Origin: Streptomyces harenosi
GTDB taxonomy: Bacteria; Actinomycetota; Actinomycetes; Streptomycetales; Streptomycetaceae
DNA length: 43,829 nt
NCBI RefSeq assembly: GCF_011008945.1
Contig: NZ_WYCT01000017.1
Location: forward strand, 1 to 43,829
Direction: 5' to 3'
The notes below the pieces were generated by a model. The model saw only the letters and a list, made by a program, of their open reading frames with translations, ran no database searches and was not told the DNA's origin. Of the stretch, positions 17,623-24,592 are shown piece by piece; the stretch's first letter is position 1; every line of letters starts with the position of its first letter. Position numbers and translations under genes: made by a program.

Positions 17623-18273
17623 GTGCAGTGGACCTTGGTCGTACCCGTGAAGCCCCTGGCCCGGGCCAAGAGCAGGCTGTCGGACACCGCGGACGACGGG
17701 GTGCGGCCGGGCCTCGCGCTCGCCTTCGCGCTGGACACGGTGACCGCGGCGCTGGCCTGCCCGGAGGTGGCCGATGTGGCAGTCGTCACGGACGACGCCC
17801 GGGCCGGCCGGGAACTGGCCGCGCTGGGCGCCGCCATCGTCCCCGACGAACCGCGCGGGGGCCTGAACGCCGCCCTGGCCCACGCGGCGGCGGTGGTGCG
17901 GTCCGCGCGTCCCGGGCGCCCCGTGGCCACCCTCAACGCGGATCTCCCGGCGCTGCGCCCCGCGGAATTGGCCCGTGTCCTGCGGGAGGCCGCACAATTT
18001 CCGCGCGCTTTTCTCGCCGATGCCGCCGCGATCGGCACGACCGTGCTGGCCGCCGCCCCGGGACAGGCATTGCGGCCCGCTTTCGGCCCGGATTCCCGGG
18101 CCCGTCACCGCGCGTCCGGCGCGGCGGAACTCCGGCTGGACGCGGTGGATTCCGTACGGCAGGACGTCGACACCGGTGACGATCTGCGGGCGGCGCTGGC
18201 GCTGGGCGTGGGCCCGCACACCGCCGCGGCGGCGGCGCTGCTGCCCGGGCGGGACCCCGTGCCGGGGCAGTAG
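17623..18273 (+). CDS. cofC: 2-phospho-L-lactate/phosphoenolpyruvate guanylyltransferase (CofC/FbiD)
   Basis: A 216-aa nucleotidyltransferase of coenzyme F420 synthesis. In actinobacteria the enzyme (FbiD) activates phosphoenolpyruvate with GTP (established knowledge). The sequence begins QWTLVVPVKPLARAKSRLS, the nucleotide-binding loop. It continues with VADVAVVTDDARAG, DEPRGGLNAALAHAAAVV and VATLNADLPALRPAEL (metal-binding Asp region), and ends with VDTGDDLRAALALGVG. The start GTG at 17623 is preceded by a purine-rich GAGAGGGACGG. It is divergent from plsC. Its stop codon overlaps the -10 hexamer of the next gene. Confidence 0.93.
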   Translation: MQWTLVVPVKPLARAKSRLSDTADDGVRPGLALAFALDTVTAALACPEVADVAVVTDDARAGRELAALGAAIVPDEPRGGLNAALAHAAAVVRSARPGRPVATLNADLPALRPAELARVLREAAQFPRAFLADAAAIGTTVLAAAPGQALRPAFGPDSRARHRASGAAELRLDAVDSVRQDVDTGDDLRAALALGVGPHTAAAAALLPGRDPVPGQ

Positions 18274-18276
18274 GCT
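18271..18276 (+). promoter_or_regulatory. -10 hexamer of a leaderless promoter overlapping the cofC stop
   Basis: TAGGCT starts with the cofC stop codon TAG and ends six bases before the ATG at 18283. The gene would be leaderless and able to be transcribed separately from cofC. Confidence 0.45.
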
Positions 18277-18282
18277 GCCGTC

Positions 18283-18486
18283 ATGCAGGCGACCGCATAC
18301 ACGTACGACCCGGACAGCCGCAGCGGGCAGGTGCTGCTCGACGACGGCACGCCCGTCCCCTTCGACGCGGCGGCGTTCGACGCGGGGGGCCTGAGGCTGC
18401 TGCGCCCCGGTCAGCGGGTGCGCATCGAGACCGAGGGCGAGGGCGCGGGGCGCCGGATCACGCTGGTGACCCTCCAGACCTTCTGA
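18283..18486 (+). CDS. Small cold-shock-domain-like protein
   Basis: A 67-aa protein starting MQATAYTYDPDSRSGQVLLDDGTP and ending LVTLQTF. The strand pattern, the DDG turn and the segment LRPGQRVRIETEG resemble a cold-shock OB fold. The aromatic RNA-binding motifs of true CspA proteins are missing (RSGQVL in place of KGFGFI), so nucleic-acid binding is doubtful. The ATG has no ribosome site, in line with a leaderless transcript. The role is unknown. Confidence 0.75.
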   Translation: MQATAYTYDPDSRSGQVLLDDGTPVPFDAAAFDAGGLRLLRPGQRVRIETEGEGAGRRITLVTLQTF

Positions 18487-18676
18487 TTCCGGGCCGCGAA
18501 GTACCGCCGAGCCGGGAGAGGCCGGCAGCTCGGGCACTGTCGGAAGCCAGGAAGGGCCGGGGCCAGGAGGGCAGGCGGGCCGGGAAGGGCCGGCGGGTCC
18601 CGGCCGGGCGGGACGCGCGGGAAGAACCGGATGAACCGGATGAACCGATGGACCCGAAAAGCCCCGGACAGGCCGC

Positions 18677-18705
18677 GGGCCGGACTCCGTGAGGGAGTCC
18701 GGCCC
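18677..18705 (-). terminator. Terminator hairpin downstream of hupS
   Basis: A perfect 12-pair stem, GGGCCGGACTCC (18677-18688) with GGAGTCCGGCCC (18694-18705), and a five-base loop. It lies 33 bases past the hupS stop. A CTTTTC run occurs about 15 bases further along the minus strand, so the terminator is probable but not classical. Confidence 0.65.
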
Positions 18706-18737
18706 GGCGCGTGAGTGCCCTGGTGCCCTGCCGCCCG

Positions 18738-19391
18738 CTACTTCTTGCGGGCGGTGGTCTTCTTGGCGGTGGTCTTGCGCGCGGTCGACTTCTTGGCCGG
18801 GGCCTTGGTGGCCGTCGCCTTCTTCGCCGGGGCCTTCTTGGCCGTGGTCTTCTTCGCCGCGGTGGTCTTGGCGGTCGCCTTGGTGGCGGGAGCCTTCGTG
18901 GCGGCGGTCTTCTTCGCCGCGGCGGTGGTCTGCTTCGCCGCGCCCGTGGTCTTCTTCGCCGCGGCGGTGGTCTTCTTGGCCGTCGTCTTCTTGGCCGCGC
19001 CCGTGGTCTTCTTGGCGGCGGCCTTCTTGCCCGCGGCCTTGGAGATGGTGGGCGGGGGGCCGGAGAGGCTGCCCTTGGGGGCCTTCTTCACCGCGATGTC
19101 GTTCTTCGGGAGCTTCTTCGAGCCGCTGACCAGGTCCTTGAAGCCCTGACCCGCGCGGAAACGGGGGACGGAGGTCTTCTTGACCCGAACCCGCTCGCCC
19201 GTCTGGGGGTTACGGGCGTAGCGGGCCGGGCGGTCGACCTTCTCGAAGGAACCGAAGCCGGTGACCGAGACCCGGTCACCGGCGACCACCGCACGGACGA
19301 TGGCGTCCAGTACCGCGTCGACGGCATCGGCAGCCTGCTGGCGGCCGCCCATCTTGTCGGCAATCGCTTCTACGAGCTGCGCCTTGTTCAC
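18738..19391 (-). CDS. hupS: HupS-type HU protein with histone-H1-like tail
   Basis: A 217-aa nucleoid protein. Residues 1-93 are a normal HU domain: MNKAQLVEAIADKMGG, VSVTGFGSFEKVDRPARYARNPQTGE (the DNA-contacting arm) and RFRAGQGFKDLVSG. Residues 110-217 are a Lys/Ala/Thr repeat tail (AKKTT and AAKKT units), like eukaryotic histone H1. In S. coelicolor HupS acts in spore nucleoid compaction (established knowledge). The start is GTG 19391 behind AAGGGGAAGAC. The repeat-rich tail DNA (18740-19040) is prone to slippage and misassembly. Confidence 0.95.
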   Translation of the reverse strand: MNKAQLVEAIADKMGGRQQAADAVDAVLDAIVRAVVAGDRVSVTGFGSFEKVDRPARYARNPQTGERVRVKKTSVPRFRAGQGFKDLVSGSKKLPKNDIAVKKAPKGSLSGPPPTISKAAGKKAAAKKTTGAAKKTTAKKTTAAAKKTTGAAKQTTAAAKKTAATKAPATKATAKTTAAKKTTAKKAPAKKATATKAPAKKSTARKTTAKKTTARKK

Positions 19392-19442
19392 GTCTTCCCC
19401 TTCGGAGACATCGCCGGAACGAAAGTGTTCCAGCTTTTTCGC

Positions 19443-19471
19443 ACGTTAGGCAGATATATACCGCAAATCAA
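19443..19471 (-). promoter_or_regulatory. hupS promoter in an AT-rich patch
   Basis: On the minus strand TTGATT (19471-19466) and TAACGT (19448-19443) are separated by 17 bases. The spacer contains TATATAT and the surrounding 60 bases are markedly AT-rich for this genome. The start codon is about 50 bases downstream. Confidence 0.6.
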
Positions 19472-19527
19472 ACACGAAACGGGCTTATCACCCTTGTGCC
19501 GCAACCGACTCGACTGTCCCGGCCCGT

Positions 19528-19758
19528 TCAGCGTTCCTCTTCGGGGAATCGCCCCTCGTCGAGGTCCGCACTGAACCGCTCCAGGCGCCTTGCCGCACCG
19601 GCGAGATCATGTTTGGCCGCGGCCGTAATGACCAGCAGCTTCCGGGTCAGCGCCACCCGTACGCCCTCCGGGACTTGCAGTGCGCGCACCCTGGCGTGCG
19701 CTTCTTTGAGCTGGACCGCGACCGCCGTATAGAGCTCGAGTTGGCCGTCGTGTTCCAT
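19528..19758 (-). CDS. Small helical protein of unknown function
   Basis: A 76-aa acidic-to-basic protein starting MEHDGQLELYTAVAVQLKEAH and ending DLDEGRFPEEER. It is predicted to be almost wholly helical (two or three amphipathic helices), with no membrane segment, cysteine or known motif. The ATG at 19758 is preferred; CACAAT ends six bases before it, as in other leaderless genes here. A longer frame upstream has non-coding character. It lies between leuD and hupS on the same strand and is probably conserved in streptomycetes (from memory of the synteny). Confidence 0.7.
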   Translation of the reverse strand: MEHDGQLELYTAVAVQLKEAHARVRALQVPEGVRVALTRKLLVITAAAKHDLAGAARRLERFSADLDEGRFPEEER

Positions 19759-19946
19759 GCACAGATTGTGCCATCTGGGGCGAGTTGTCGCCTGCGCAGG
19801 GGGGCAACTGCCGCCTCGGACGGCCTTCCGGGCGCTCCCCGAACCCTCGGTCACCCGCCTCTCGTACCCCGGTAACACCCCCTTTAACGTGGGGCGTTGA
19901 GCCCCCGGGCCGGGCCGCGCGGGGGTGATCGGGCCCAGACACGCCT

Positions 19947-19975
19947 GTACCCCCGATCGGACCGATCGGGGGTAC
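19947..19975 (-). terminator. 29-base palindrome downstream of leuCD
   Basis: A perfect 14-base inverted repeat with a single central base: GTACCCCCGATCGG (19947-19960) and CCGATCGGGGGTAC (19962-19975). It is 48 bases past the leuD stop. No T tract follows. A terminator is the simplest reading; a protein-binding site is possible. Confidence 0.55.
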
Positions 19976-20023
19976 GGCGGGGGTGTCGCGGTGGCCGAAA
20001 GTCGACCTTGTGTGCGGCCCGGG

Positions 20024-20617
20024 TCAGACCGGGAGCGTCCGGGGCTTGTACGCCGGGCGCTTCGCCTCGTACGCGGCGATGTCCGCCTCGTTCTGGAGGG
20101 TGATCGAGATGTCGTCGAGGCCGTTCAGCAGCCGCCAGCGGGAGTTCTCGTCCAGCTCGAAGGAGGCGGTGATGCCGGCGGCGCGCACCTCGCGCCCGAC
20201 CAGGTCGACCGTGACCTCGGCGGTGGGGTCGGCTTCGGTGAGCTCCCACAGCGCGTCCACGATCTTCTGGTCGAGGACGACGGTGAGCAGGCCGTTCTTC
20301 AGCGAGTTGCCGCGGAAGATGTCGGCGAAGCGGGAGGAGATCACGGCCTTGAAGCCGTAGTTCTGCAGCGCCCAGACGGCGTGCTCACGGGAGGAGCCGG
20401 TGCCGAAGTCGGGGCCGGCGACCAGGACCGTGGCGCCCTGCCGCTCGGGGCGGTTGAGCACGAACTCGGGGTCCTTGCGCCACGCCTCGAACAGCCCGTC
20501 CTCGAACCCGTCGCGCGTGACCTTCTTGAGCCAGTGGGCGGGGATGATCTGGTCGGTGTCGACGTTGCTGCGGCGCAGCGGGACGGCCCGGCCGGTGTGG
20601 GTGGTGAAGGCTTCCAT
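20024..20617 (-). CDS. leuD: 3-isopropylmalate dehydratase small subunit
   Basis: A 197-aa subunit that, with LeuC, isomerises 2-isopropylmalate to 3-isopropylmalate in leucine synthesis. It starts [31 protein letters not shown] and has the phosphate-binding [21 protein letters not shown]. The length is normal. It is six bases behind the leuC stop, so the two are cotranscribed. Confidence 0.97.
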   Translation of the reverse strand: MEAFTTHTGRAVPLRRSNVDTDQIIPAHWLKKVTRDGFEDGLFEAWRKDPEFVLNRPERQGATVLVAGPDFGTGSSREHAVWALQNYGFKAVISSRFADIFRGNSLKNGLLTVVLDQKIVDALWELTEADPTAEVTVDLVGREVRAAGITASFELDENSRWRLLNGLDDISITLQNEADIAAYEAKRPAYKPRTLPV

Positions 20618-20623
20618 GACTGA

Positions 20624-22051
20624 TCAGACTCCAGCGGGCGTGGGGGCGTCGGCGGACAGGTCGGCCGGGGAGGCCAGGTGGCCCAGGACCGCCGTCGCGG
20701 CGGCGACCTGCGGCGACACCAGGTGGGTGCGGCCCCCCTTGCCCTGCCGCCCCTCGAAGTTGCGGTTGGAGGTGGAGGCGGAGCGCTCACCGGGGGCGAG
20801 CTGGTCGGGGTTCATGCCCAGGCACATCGAGCAGCCCGCGTGCCGCCACTCGGCACCGGCCTCCTTGAAGACCACGTCCAGCCCCTCGGAGACGGCCTGG
20901 AGACCGACCCGCGCGGAGCCCGGGACGACCAGCATCCGTACCCCGTCGGCGACTTTGCGGCCCTTGAGGATGCCGGCGGCGGCGCGCAGGTCCTCGATCC
21001 GCCCGTTGGTGCAGGAGCCTACGAAGACGGTGTCCACCTTGATGGAGCGCAGCGGCTGTCCGGCCTCCAACCCCATGTACTCCAGGGCCTTTTCGGCGGC
21101 CAGGCGCTCCGAAGCGTCTTCGTACGAGGCCGGGTCGGGGACGGCGGCGGAAAGCGGCGCGCCCTGGCCCGGGTTGGTGCCCCAGGTGACGAACGGCGAC
21201 AGCTCGGCGGCCTCGATGACCACCTCGGCGTCGAACTCGGCGTCGTCGTCGGTGCGCAGCGTCTTCCAGTACTCCACCGCCGCGTCCCAGTCCGCGCCCT
21301 CGGGGGCGTGCGGGCGGCCCTTGAGGTAGGCGAAGGTGGTCTCGTCCGGAGCGATCATGCCCGCGCGCGCGCCGGCCTCGATCGACATGTTGCAGATGGT
21401 CATCCGGGCCTCCATCGAGAGCTTCTCGATGGCCTCGCCGCGGTACTCCAGGATGTAGCCCTGGCCGCCGCCGGTGCCGATCCTGGCGATGATCGCCAGG
21501 ATGAGGTCCTTGGCGGTGACGCCGTCCGGCAGTTCGCCGTTGACCGTGATCGCCATGGTCTTCGGGCGGGCCATCGGCAGCGTCTGGGTGGCCAGCACGT
21601 GCTCGACCTGCGAGGTGCCGATACCGAACGCCAGCGCGCCGAAGGCGCCGTGCGTGGAGGTGTGCGAGTCGCCGCAGACCACGGTGGTGCCGGGCTGGGT
21701 CAGGCCGAGCTGCGGACCGACGACGTGGACGACGCCCTGCTCGACGTCGCCCAGCGGGTGCAGCCGGACGCCGAACTCGGCGCAGTTCTTGCGCAGCGTC
21801 TCGAGCTGGACCCGGGAGACCGGGTCGGCGATGGGCTTGTCGATGTCGAGGGTCGGGGTGTTGTGGTCCTCGGTGGCGATGGTGAGGTCGAGACGGCGCA
21901 CCGTCCGGCCGCTCTTGCGGAGGCCGTCGAAGGCCTGCGGGCTGGTCACCTCGTGCAGCAGGTGCAGATCGATGTAGAGGAGGTCGGGCTCGCCCTCGGC
22001 GCGCCGGACGACATGGTCGTCCCAGACCTTCTCCGCGAGTGTCCTACCCAT
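20624..22051 (-). CDS. leuC: 3-isopropylmalate dehydratase large subunit
   Basis: A 475-aa aconitase-family subunit that carries the [4Fe-4S] cluster. The cluster cysteines are in [14 protein letters not shown] and in [12 protein letters not shown]. Other aconitase motifs are [29 protein letters not shown] and [18 protein letters not shown]. The ATG at 22051 has GGAGGGAAAGCG upstream. The gene is divergent from ndgR; the roughly 160-base leader leads back to the shared inverted-repeat promoter. Regulation by NdgR is established in S. coelicolor and is inferred here. Confidence 0.97.
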   Translation of the reverse strand: MGRTLAEKVWDDHVVRRAEGEPDLLYIDLHLLHEVTSPQAFDGLRKSGRTVRRLDLTIATEDHNTPTLDIDKPIADPVSRVQLETLRKNCAEFGVRLHPLGDVEQGVVHVVGPQLGLTQPGTTVVCGDSHTSTHGAFGALAFGIGTSQVEHVLATQTLPMARPKTMAITVNGELPDGVTAKDLILAIIARIGTGGGQGYILEYRGEAIEKLSMEARMTICNMSIEAGARAGMIAPDETTFAYLKGRPHAPEGADWDAAVEYWKTLRTDDDAEFDAEVVIEAAELSPFVTWGTNPGQGAPLSAAVPDPASYEDASERLAAEKALEYMGLEAGQPLRSIKVDTVFVGSCTNGRIEDLRAAAGILKGRKVADGVRMLVVPGSARVGLQAVSEGLDVVFKEAGAEWRHAGCSMCLGMNPDQLAPGERSASTSNRNFEGRQGKGGRTHLVSPQVAAATAVLGHLASPADLSADAPTPAGV

Positions 22052-22212
22052 CGCTTTCCCTCCGGCCGGCGAACGTGCGCCGACCCAACTAGAGATCTTG
22101 AGGAGGCGCTGCCCGCACCCCTGTTCCCGGGCATCCGCCGCCAGGCCCTCACGTCCACGGGCCGCTGTGACTTCGTGACATCCAGGGTGGCGTGTTCCAC
22201 GGAAAATTGAAC

Positions 22213-22237
22213 TTGCGTTTCACAGAGTGAGACGCAA
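22213..22237. promoter_or_regulatory. Shared leuC/ndgR inverted repeat (probable NdgR operator and double -35)
   Basis: TTGCGTTTCAC (22213-22223) and GTGAGACGCAA (22227-22237) match as inverted arms at 10 of 11 positions around a three-base centre. Each arm begins with TTGCGT, usable as a -35. Rightward, 17 bases later, AAGTAT (22236-22241) lies six bases before the ndgR ATG. Leftward, 17 bases later, AAGTTC lies at 22214-22209. One protein bound here would cover both promoters. Confidence 0.65.
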
Positions 22238-22247
22238 GTATCGTTGC

Positions 22248-22964
22248 ATGGACAACAGTAGCGGCGTCGGCGTTCTGGACAAGGCGGCACTCGTCCTGAG
22301 CGCTCTGGAGTCCGGTCCGGCCACCCTCGCGGGTCTGGTCGGAGCGACCGGACTGGCACGACCCACGGCCCACCGCCTGGCCGTGGCCCTGGAACACCAC
22401 CGCATGGTGGCCCGCGACATGCAGGGCCGTTTCATCCTCGGCCCGCGCCTGGCCGAGCTGGCCGCGGCGGCGGGCGAGGACCGCCTGCTGGCCACCGCCG
22501 GCCCGGTCCTCACCCACCTCAGGGACGTGACGGGCGAGAGCGCGCAGCTCTACCGCCGCCAGGGCGACATGCGCATCTGCGTCGCCGCGGCGGAGCGCCT
22601 GTCGGGTCTGAGGGACACGGTCCCGGTCGGTTCCACCCTCACGATGAAGGCCGGCTCCTCGGCGCAGATCCTGCTCGCCTGGGAGGAGCCGGAGCGGCTG
22701 CACCGGGGGCTGCAGGGCGCCCGCTTCACGGCGACGGCCCTGTCGGGCGTGCGGCGCCGCGGCTGGGCCCAGTCGATCGGCGAGCGGGAGCCGGGCGTGG
22801 CCTCCGTCTCCGCGCCCGTGCGCGGCCCCTCCAACCGCGTGGTGGCCGCCGTCTCGGTCTCCGGGCCCATCGAGCGCCTGACCCGCCACCCGGGCCGGAT
22901 GCACGCCCAGGCGGTCATCGACGCCGCCGCCCGCCTCTCCGAGGCCCTGCGCCGCTCCGGCTGA
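22248..22964 (+). CDS. ndgR: IclR-family regulator NdgR
   Basis: A 238-aa regulator. The N-terminal winged helix covers about residues 8-65 (VLDKAALVLSALESGPATLAGLVGATGLARPTAHRLAVAL). The IclR effector domain follows (LGPRLAELAAAAG, LRDTVPVGSTLTMKAGSSAQILLAW, ASVSAPVRGPSNRVVAAVSVSGPIERL). The residue count and the divergent leuC neighbour match NdgR/AreB of S. coelicolor, which controls leucine and other amino-acid genes and antibiotic output (established knowledge). The ATG at 22248 is favoured; the transcript is probably leaderless. A GTG at 22227 would lie inside the operator. Confidence 0.93.
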   Translation: MDNSSGVGVLDKAALVLSALESGPATLAGLVGATGLARPTAHRLAVALEHHRMVARDMQGRFILGPRLAELAAAAGEDRLLATAGPVLTHLRDVTGESAQLYRRQGDMRICVAAAERLSGLRDTVPVGSTLTMKAGSSAQILLAWEEPERLHRGLQGARFTATALSGVRRRGWAQSIGEREPGVASVSAPVRGPSNRVVAAVSVSGPIERLTRHPGRMHAQAVIDAAARLSEALRRSG

Positions 22965-23226
22965 TCACCGCGGACGCCATCGCGGAGGGCCGGCCTCAAC
23001 GCCGCGGCAGGCCCTTCCCGGCATCCGCCCCCCGGTCGGCCCCGGGCCGGCCCCGAGACCGACCCGGCACCCTGATGCCCTGATCCCTCGATGCCGCCGA
23101 TCCCCTGACTGATCCCACCGAACCCCGACCCCTTGCTCCCCTGATCGAATCGACGGCTCCGTGCGGGAGTTGAGGGGGCCCGGCCGGCGTCCGGACGGAC
23201 CGGTGCCGGGTGGGCGCCGGAACGCC
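22965..23226. other. Non-coding stretch after ndgR
   Basis: No gene is supported. It contains a run of short CCTGAT/CCGATCCC-type words (about 23070-23150) with no clear unit, and no recognisable RNA or promoter. Confidence 0.35.
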
Positions 23227-23256
23227 GATGGCCCCCCGCCGAAGCGGGGGGCCATC
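23227..23256 (-). terminator. Terminator hairpin of the tRNA cluster
   Basis: A perfect 13-pair stem, GATGGCCCCCCGC (23227-23239) with GCGGGGGGCCATC (23244-23256), loop CGAA. It lies nine bases beyond the last tRNA in the direction of transcription. There is no T tract. Confidence 0.7.
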
Positions 23257-23264
23257 CTCTGTTG

Positions 23265-23337
23265 TACCCCCGACCGGATTCGAACCGGCGCTACCGCCTT
23301 GAGAGGGCGGCGTGCTAGGCCGCTACACAACGGGGGC
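23265..23337 (-). tRNA. tRNA-Glu (CTC)
   Basis: A 73-base cloverleaf on the minus strand. It has acceptor GCCCCCG pairing with CGGGGGT, a T arm CCGGTTCGAATCCGG, anticodon stem CCGCC/GGCGG and loop CTCTCAA, which reads CTC. CCA is not encoded. It is the last gene of a five-tRNA cluster. Confidence 0.97.
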
Positions 23338-23365
23338 GTGGACTCTGCGTTTCCGCAGGTCCGAG

Positions 23366-23437
23366 CTGGTCTACCTGGACTCGAACCAAGACTAACTGAA
23401 CCAGAATCAGTCGTGCTGCCAATTACACCATAGACCA
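23366..23437 (-). tRNA. tRNA-Gln (CTG)
   Basis: A 72-base cloverleaf with acceptor TGGTCTA/TAGACCA, discriminator G, anticodon stem ACTGA/TCAGT and loop TTCTGGT, which reads CTG. It differs from the second tRNA-Gln by a compensated acceptor pair. Confidence 0.97.
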
Positions 23438-23471
23438 AGGTGGTTTAGACCACTGGGGCCTTCACCTTCAG

Positions 23472-23544
23472 TACCCCCGACCGGATTCGAACCGGCGCTA
23501 CCGCCTTGAGAGGGCGGCGTGCTAGGCCGCTACACAACGGGGGC
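23472..23544 (-). tRNA. tRNA-Glu (CTC), second copy
   Basis: A 73-base sequence identical in its cloverleaf to the tRNA-Glu at 23265-23337 (acceptor GCCCCCG, anticodon CTC). It lies 34 bases upstream of the first tRNA-Gln. Confidence 0.97.
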
Positions 23545-23585
23545 CCTAGCGATTCCGACATGATCGACGATCTGACCGGAATCAG

Positions 23586-23658
23586 TACCCCCGACCGGAT
23601 TCGAACCGGCGCTACTGCCTTGAGAGGGCAGCGTGCTAGGCCGCTACACAACGGGGGC
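23586..23658 (-). tRNA. tRNA-Glu (CTC), third copy with altered anticodon stem
   Basis: A 73-base cloverleaf like the other two copies, except that one anticodon-stem pair is exchanged (CTGCC/GGCAG in place of CCGCC/GGCGG). Pairing is kept, so it should be functional. The anticodon is CTC. Confidence 0.97.
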
Positions 23659-23697
23659 TTGCGGATGAGATCCGCGGGTGCAGATGAGCTCTGCGAG

Positions 23698-23769
23698 CTG
23701 GCCTACCTGGACTCGAACCAAGACTAACTGAACCAGAATCAGTCGTGCTGCCAATTACACCATAGGCCA
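23698..23769 (-). tRNA. tRNA-Gln (CTG), first gene of the cluster
   Basis: A 72-base cloverleaf with acceptor TGGCCTA/TAGGCCA, discriminator G and anticodon loop TTCTGGT (CTG). It is promoter-proximal in the minus-strand order Gln-Glu-Glu-Gln-Glu. A clear -10/-35 upstream was not identified. Confidence 0.97.
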
Positions 23770-23815
23770 CTGGAACGCAAGCCCCAGAGGGGATCTTGTT
23801 CTAGCTTCGCGCTTC

Positions 23816-23843
23816 GGGGCTCCGGCCTTTCGGCCCGCTCCCC
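23816..23843 (-). terminator. Hairpin between the HAD gene and the tRNA cluster
   Basis: On the minus strand GGGGAGCGGGCC pairs with GGCCGGAGCCCC around a GAAA loop, with two internal mismatched positions that could form a tandem G-A. It is 17 bases past the HAD stop, a plausible terminator that isolates the tRNA transcript. Confidence 0.5.
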
Positions 23844-23860
23844 GCGGCGCAGAAAGAACA

Positions 23861-24592
23861 TTACCCGAAGGTGGACGGGGCTCCAAAACGAGTATCCGGA
23901 GCGAGGAGGGCGGGCAGTTCGGCGAGGGTGGCGATGCGCCGCAAACCGGCGGGCGGCACGGCCGCCGCACGGGCCCCGCCGCGGTCGATCCACACCGACA
24001 GCAGTCCGGCCTCGGCGGCGCCCCGGCCGTCGATCTCCGGGTGGTCGCCGACGTAGGCGACCTCGTGCGGGGGCAGGCCGAGGGCGTCGCAGGCGGCCAG
24101 GAAGGCACCGGCCTCGGGCTTGGAGACGCCGATCTCGGCGGCGCACAGGACGGCCTCGAAGCGGTGGTGCAGGCCGAGGACGCGCAGCTTGTGGTCCTGG
24201 ACGGTGACGCTGGAGTTGGACAGCACCGCGTGGCGGTGGCTGCCGGCGAGGGCGTCGAGGACGGGCAGGACGTCGGGGAAGAGGGCCCAGGCGGCCTCGT
24301 AGTGCGCCAGGTAGCGCTCGAACCAGCCGTCGGCCTCGGCGTCGGTCAGGTCGCGGCCGAGGAAGACCCGGGTGCGGTCGCGGCGCTGTGTGACGAAGTC
24401 GACCTCGCCGGCCGCGAACCGCGCCCACTGGGCCTCGGTGATCTCCCGCCAGCGCGCCAGGGCCCGCTCGGCGGATCCGTACCCGTCGAGCAGGCCCTCG
24501 GCCACGAGATGGGCGCGCATGCCCTCGCGGTCGGCGGTCGTGTAGTCGAAGAGGGTGTCGTCGACGTCCCAGACGACGGCTCTGATCGCCAT
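23861..24592 (-). CDS. HAD-superfamily hydrolase
   Basis: A 243-aa phosphatase-like protein. Motif I is WDVDDTLFDYT (nucleophile Asp and +2 Asp near residues 9-11). A helical cap follows (residues 20-90). Motif II is AVLSNSSVT, motif III is the lysine in GVSKPEAGAF, and motif IV is VAYVGDHPEIDGRGA. The layout fits subfamily IA (phosphoglycolate phosphatase or haloacid dehalogenase-like). The substrate cannot be assigned. The ATG at 24592 has no ribosome site, and TACCGT ends seven bases upstream, so it is probably leaderless. The upstream DUF4241 frame runs 247 bases into this gene. Confidence 0.9.
   Translation of the reverse strand: MAIRAVVWDVDDTLFDYTTADREGMRAHLVAEGLLDGYGSAERALARWREITEAQWARFAAGEVDFVTQRRDRTRVFLGRDLTDAEADGWFERYLAHYEAAWALFPDVLPVLDALAGSHRHAVLSNSSVTVQDHKLRVLGLHHRFEAVLCAAEIGVSKPEAGAFLAACDALGLPPHEVAYVGDHPEIDGRGAAEAGLLSVWIDRGGARAAAVPPAGLRRIATLAELPALLAPDTRFGAPSTFG

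Noticed and set aside
18740-19040. Repeat array on the plus strand over the hupS tail
   Set aside because: The periodicity is explained by the Lys/Ala/Thr repeats of the H1-like tail.
22052-22212. A leucine-rich leader peptide or attenuator before leuC
   Set aside because: No short open frame with leucine codons and a ribosome site, and no competing hairpins with a T tract, were seen.
23265-23769. Integration site for a mobile element at the tRNA genes
   Set aside because: No integrase, excisionase or duplicated tRNA 3' end beyond the complete genes was found, and the flanking genes look like ordinary core genes.
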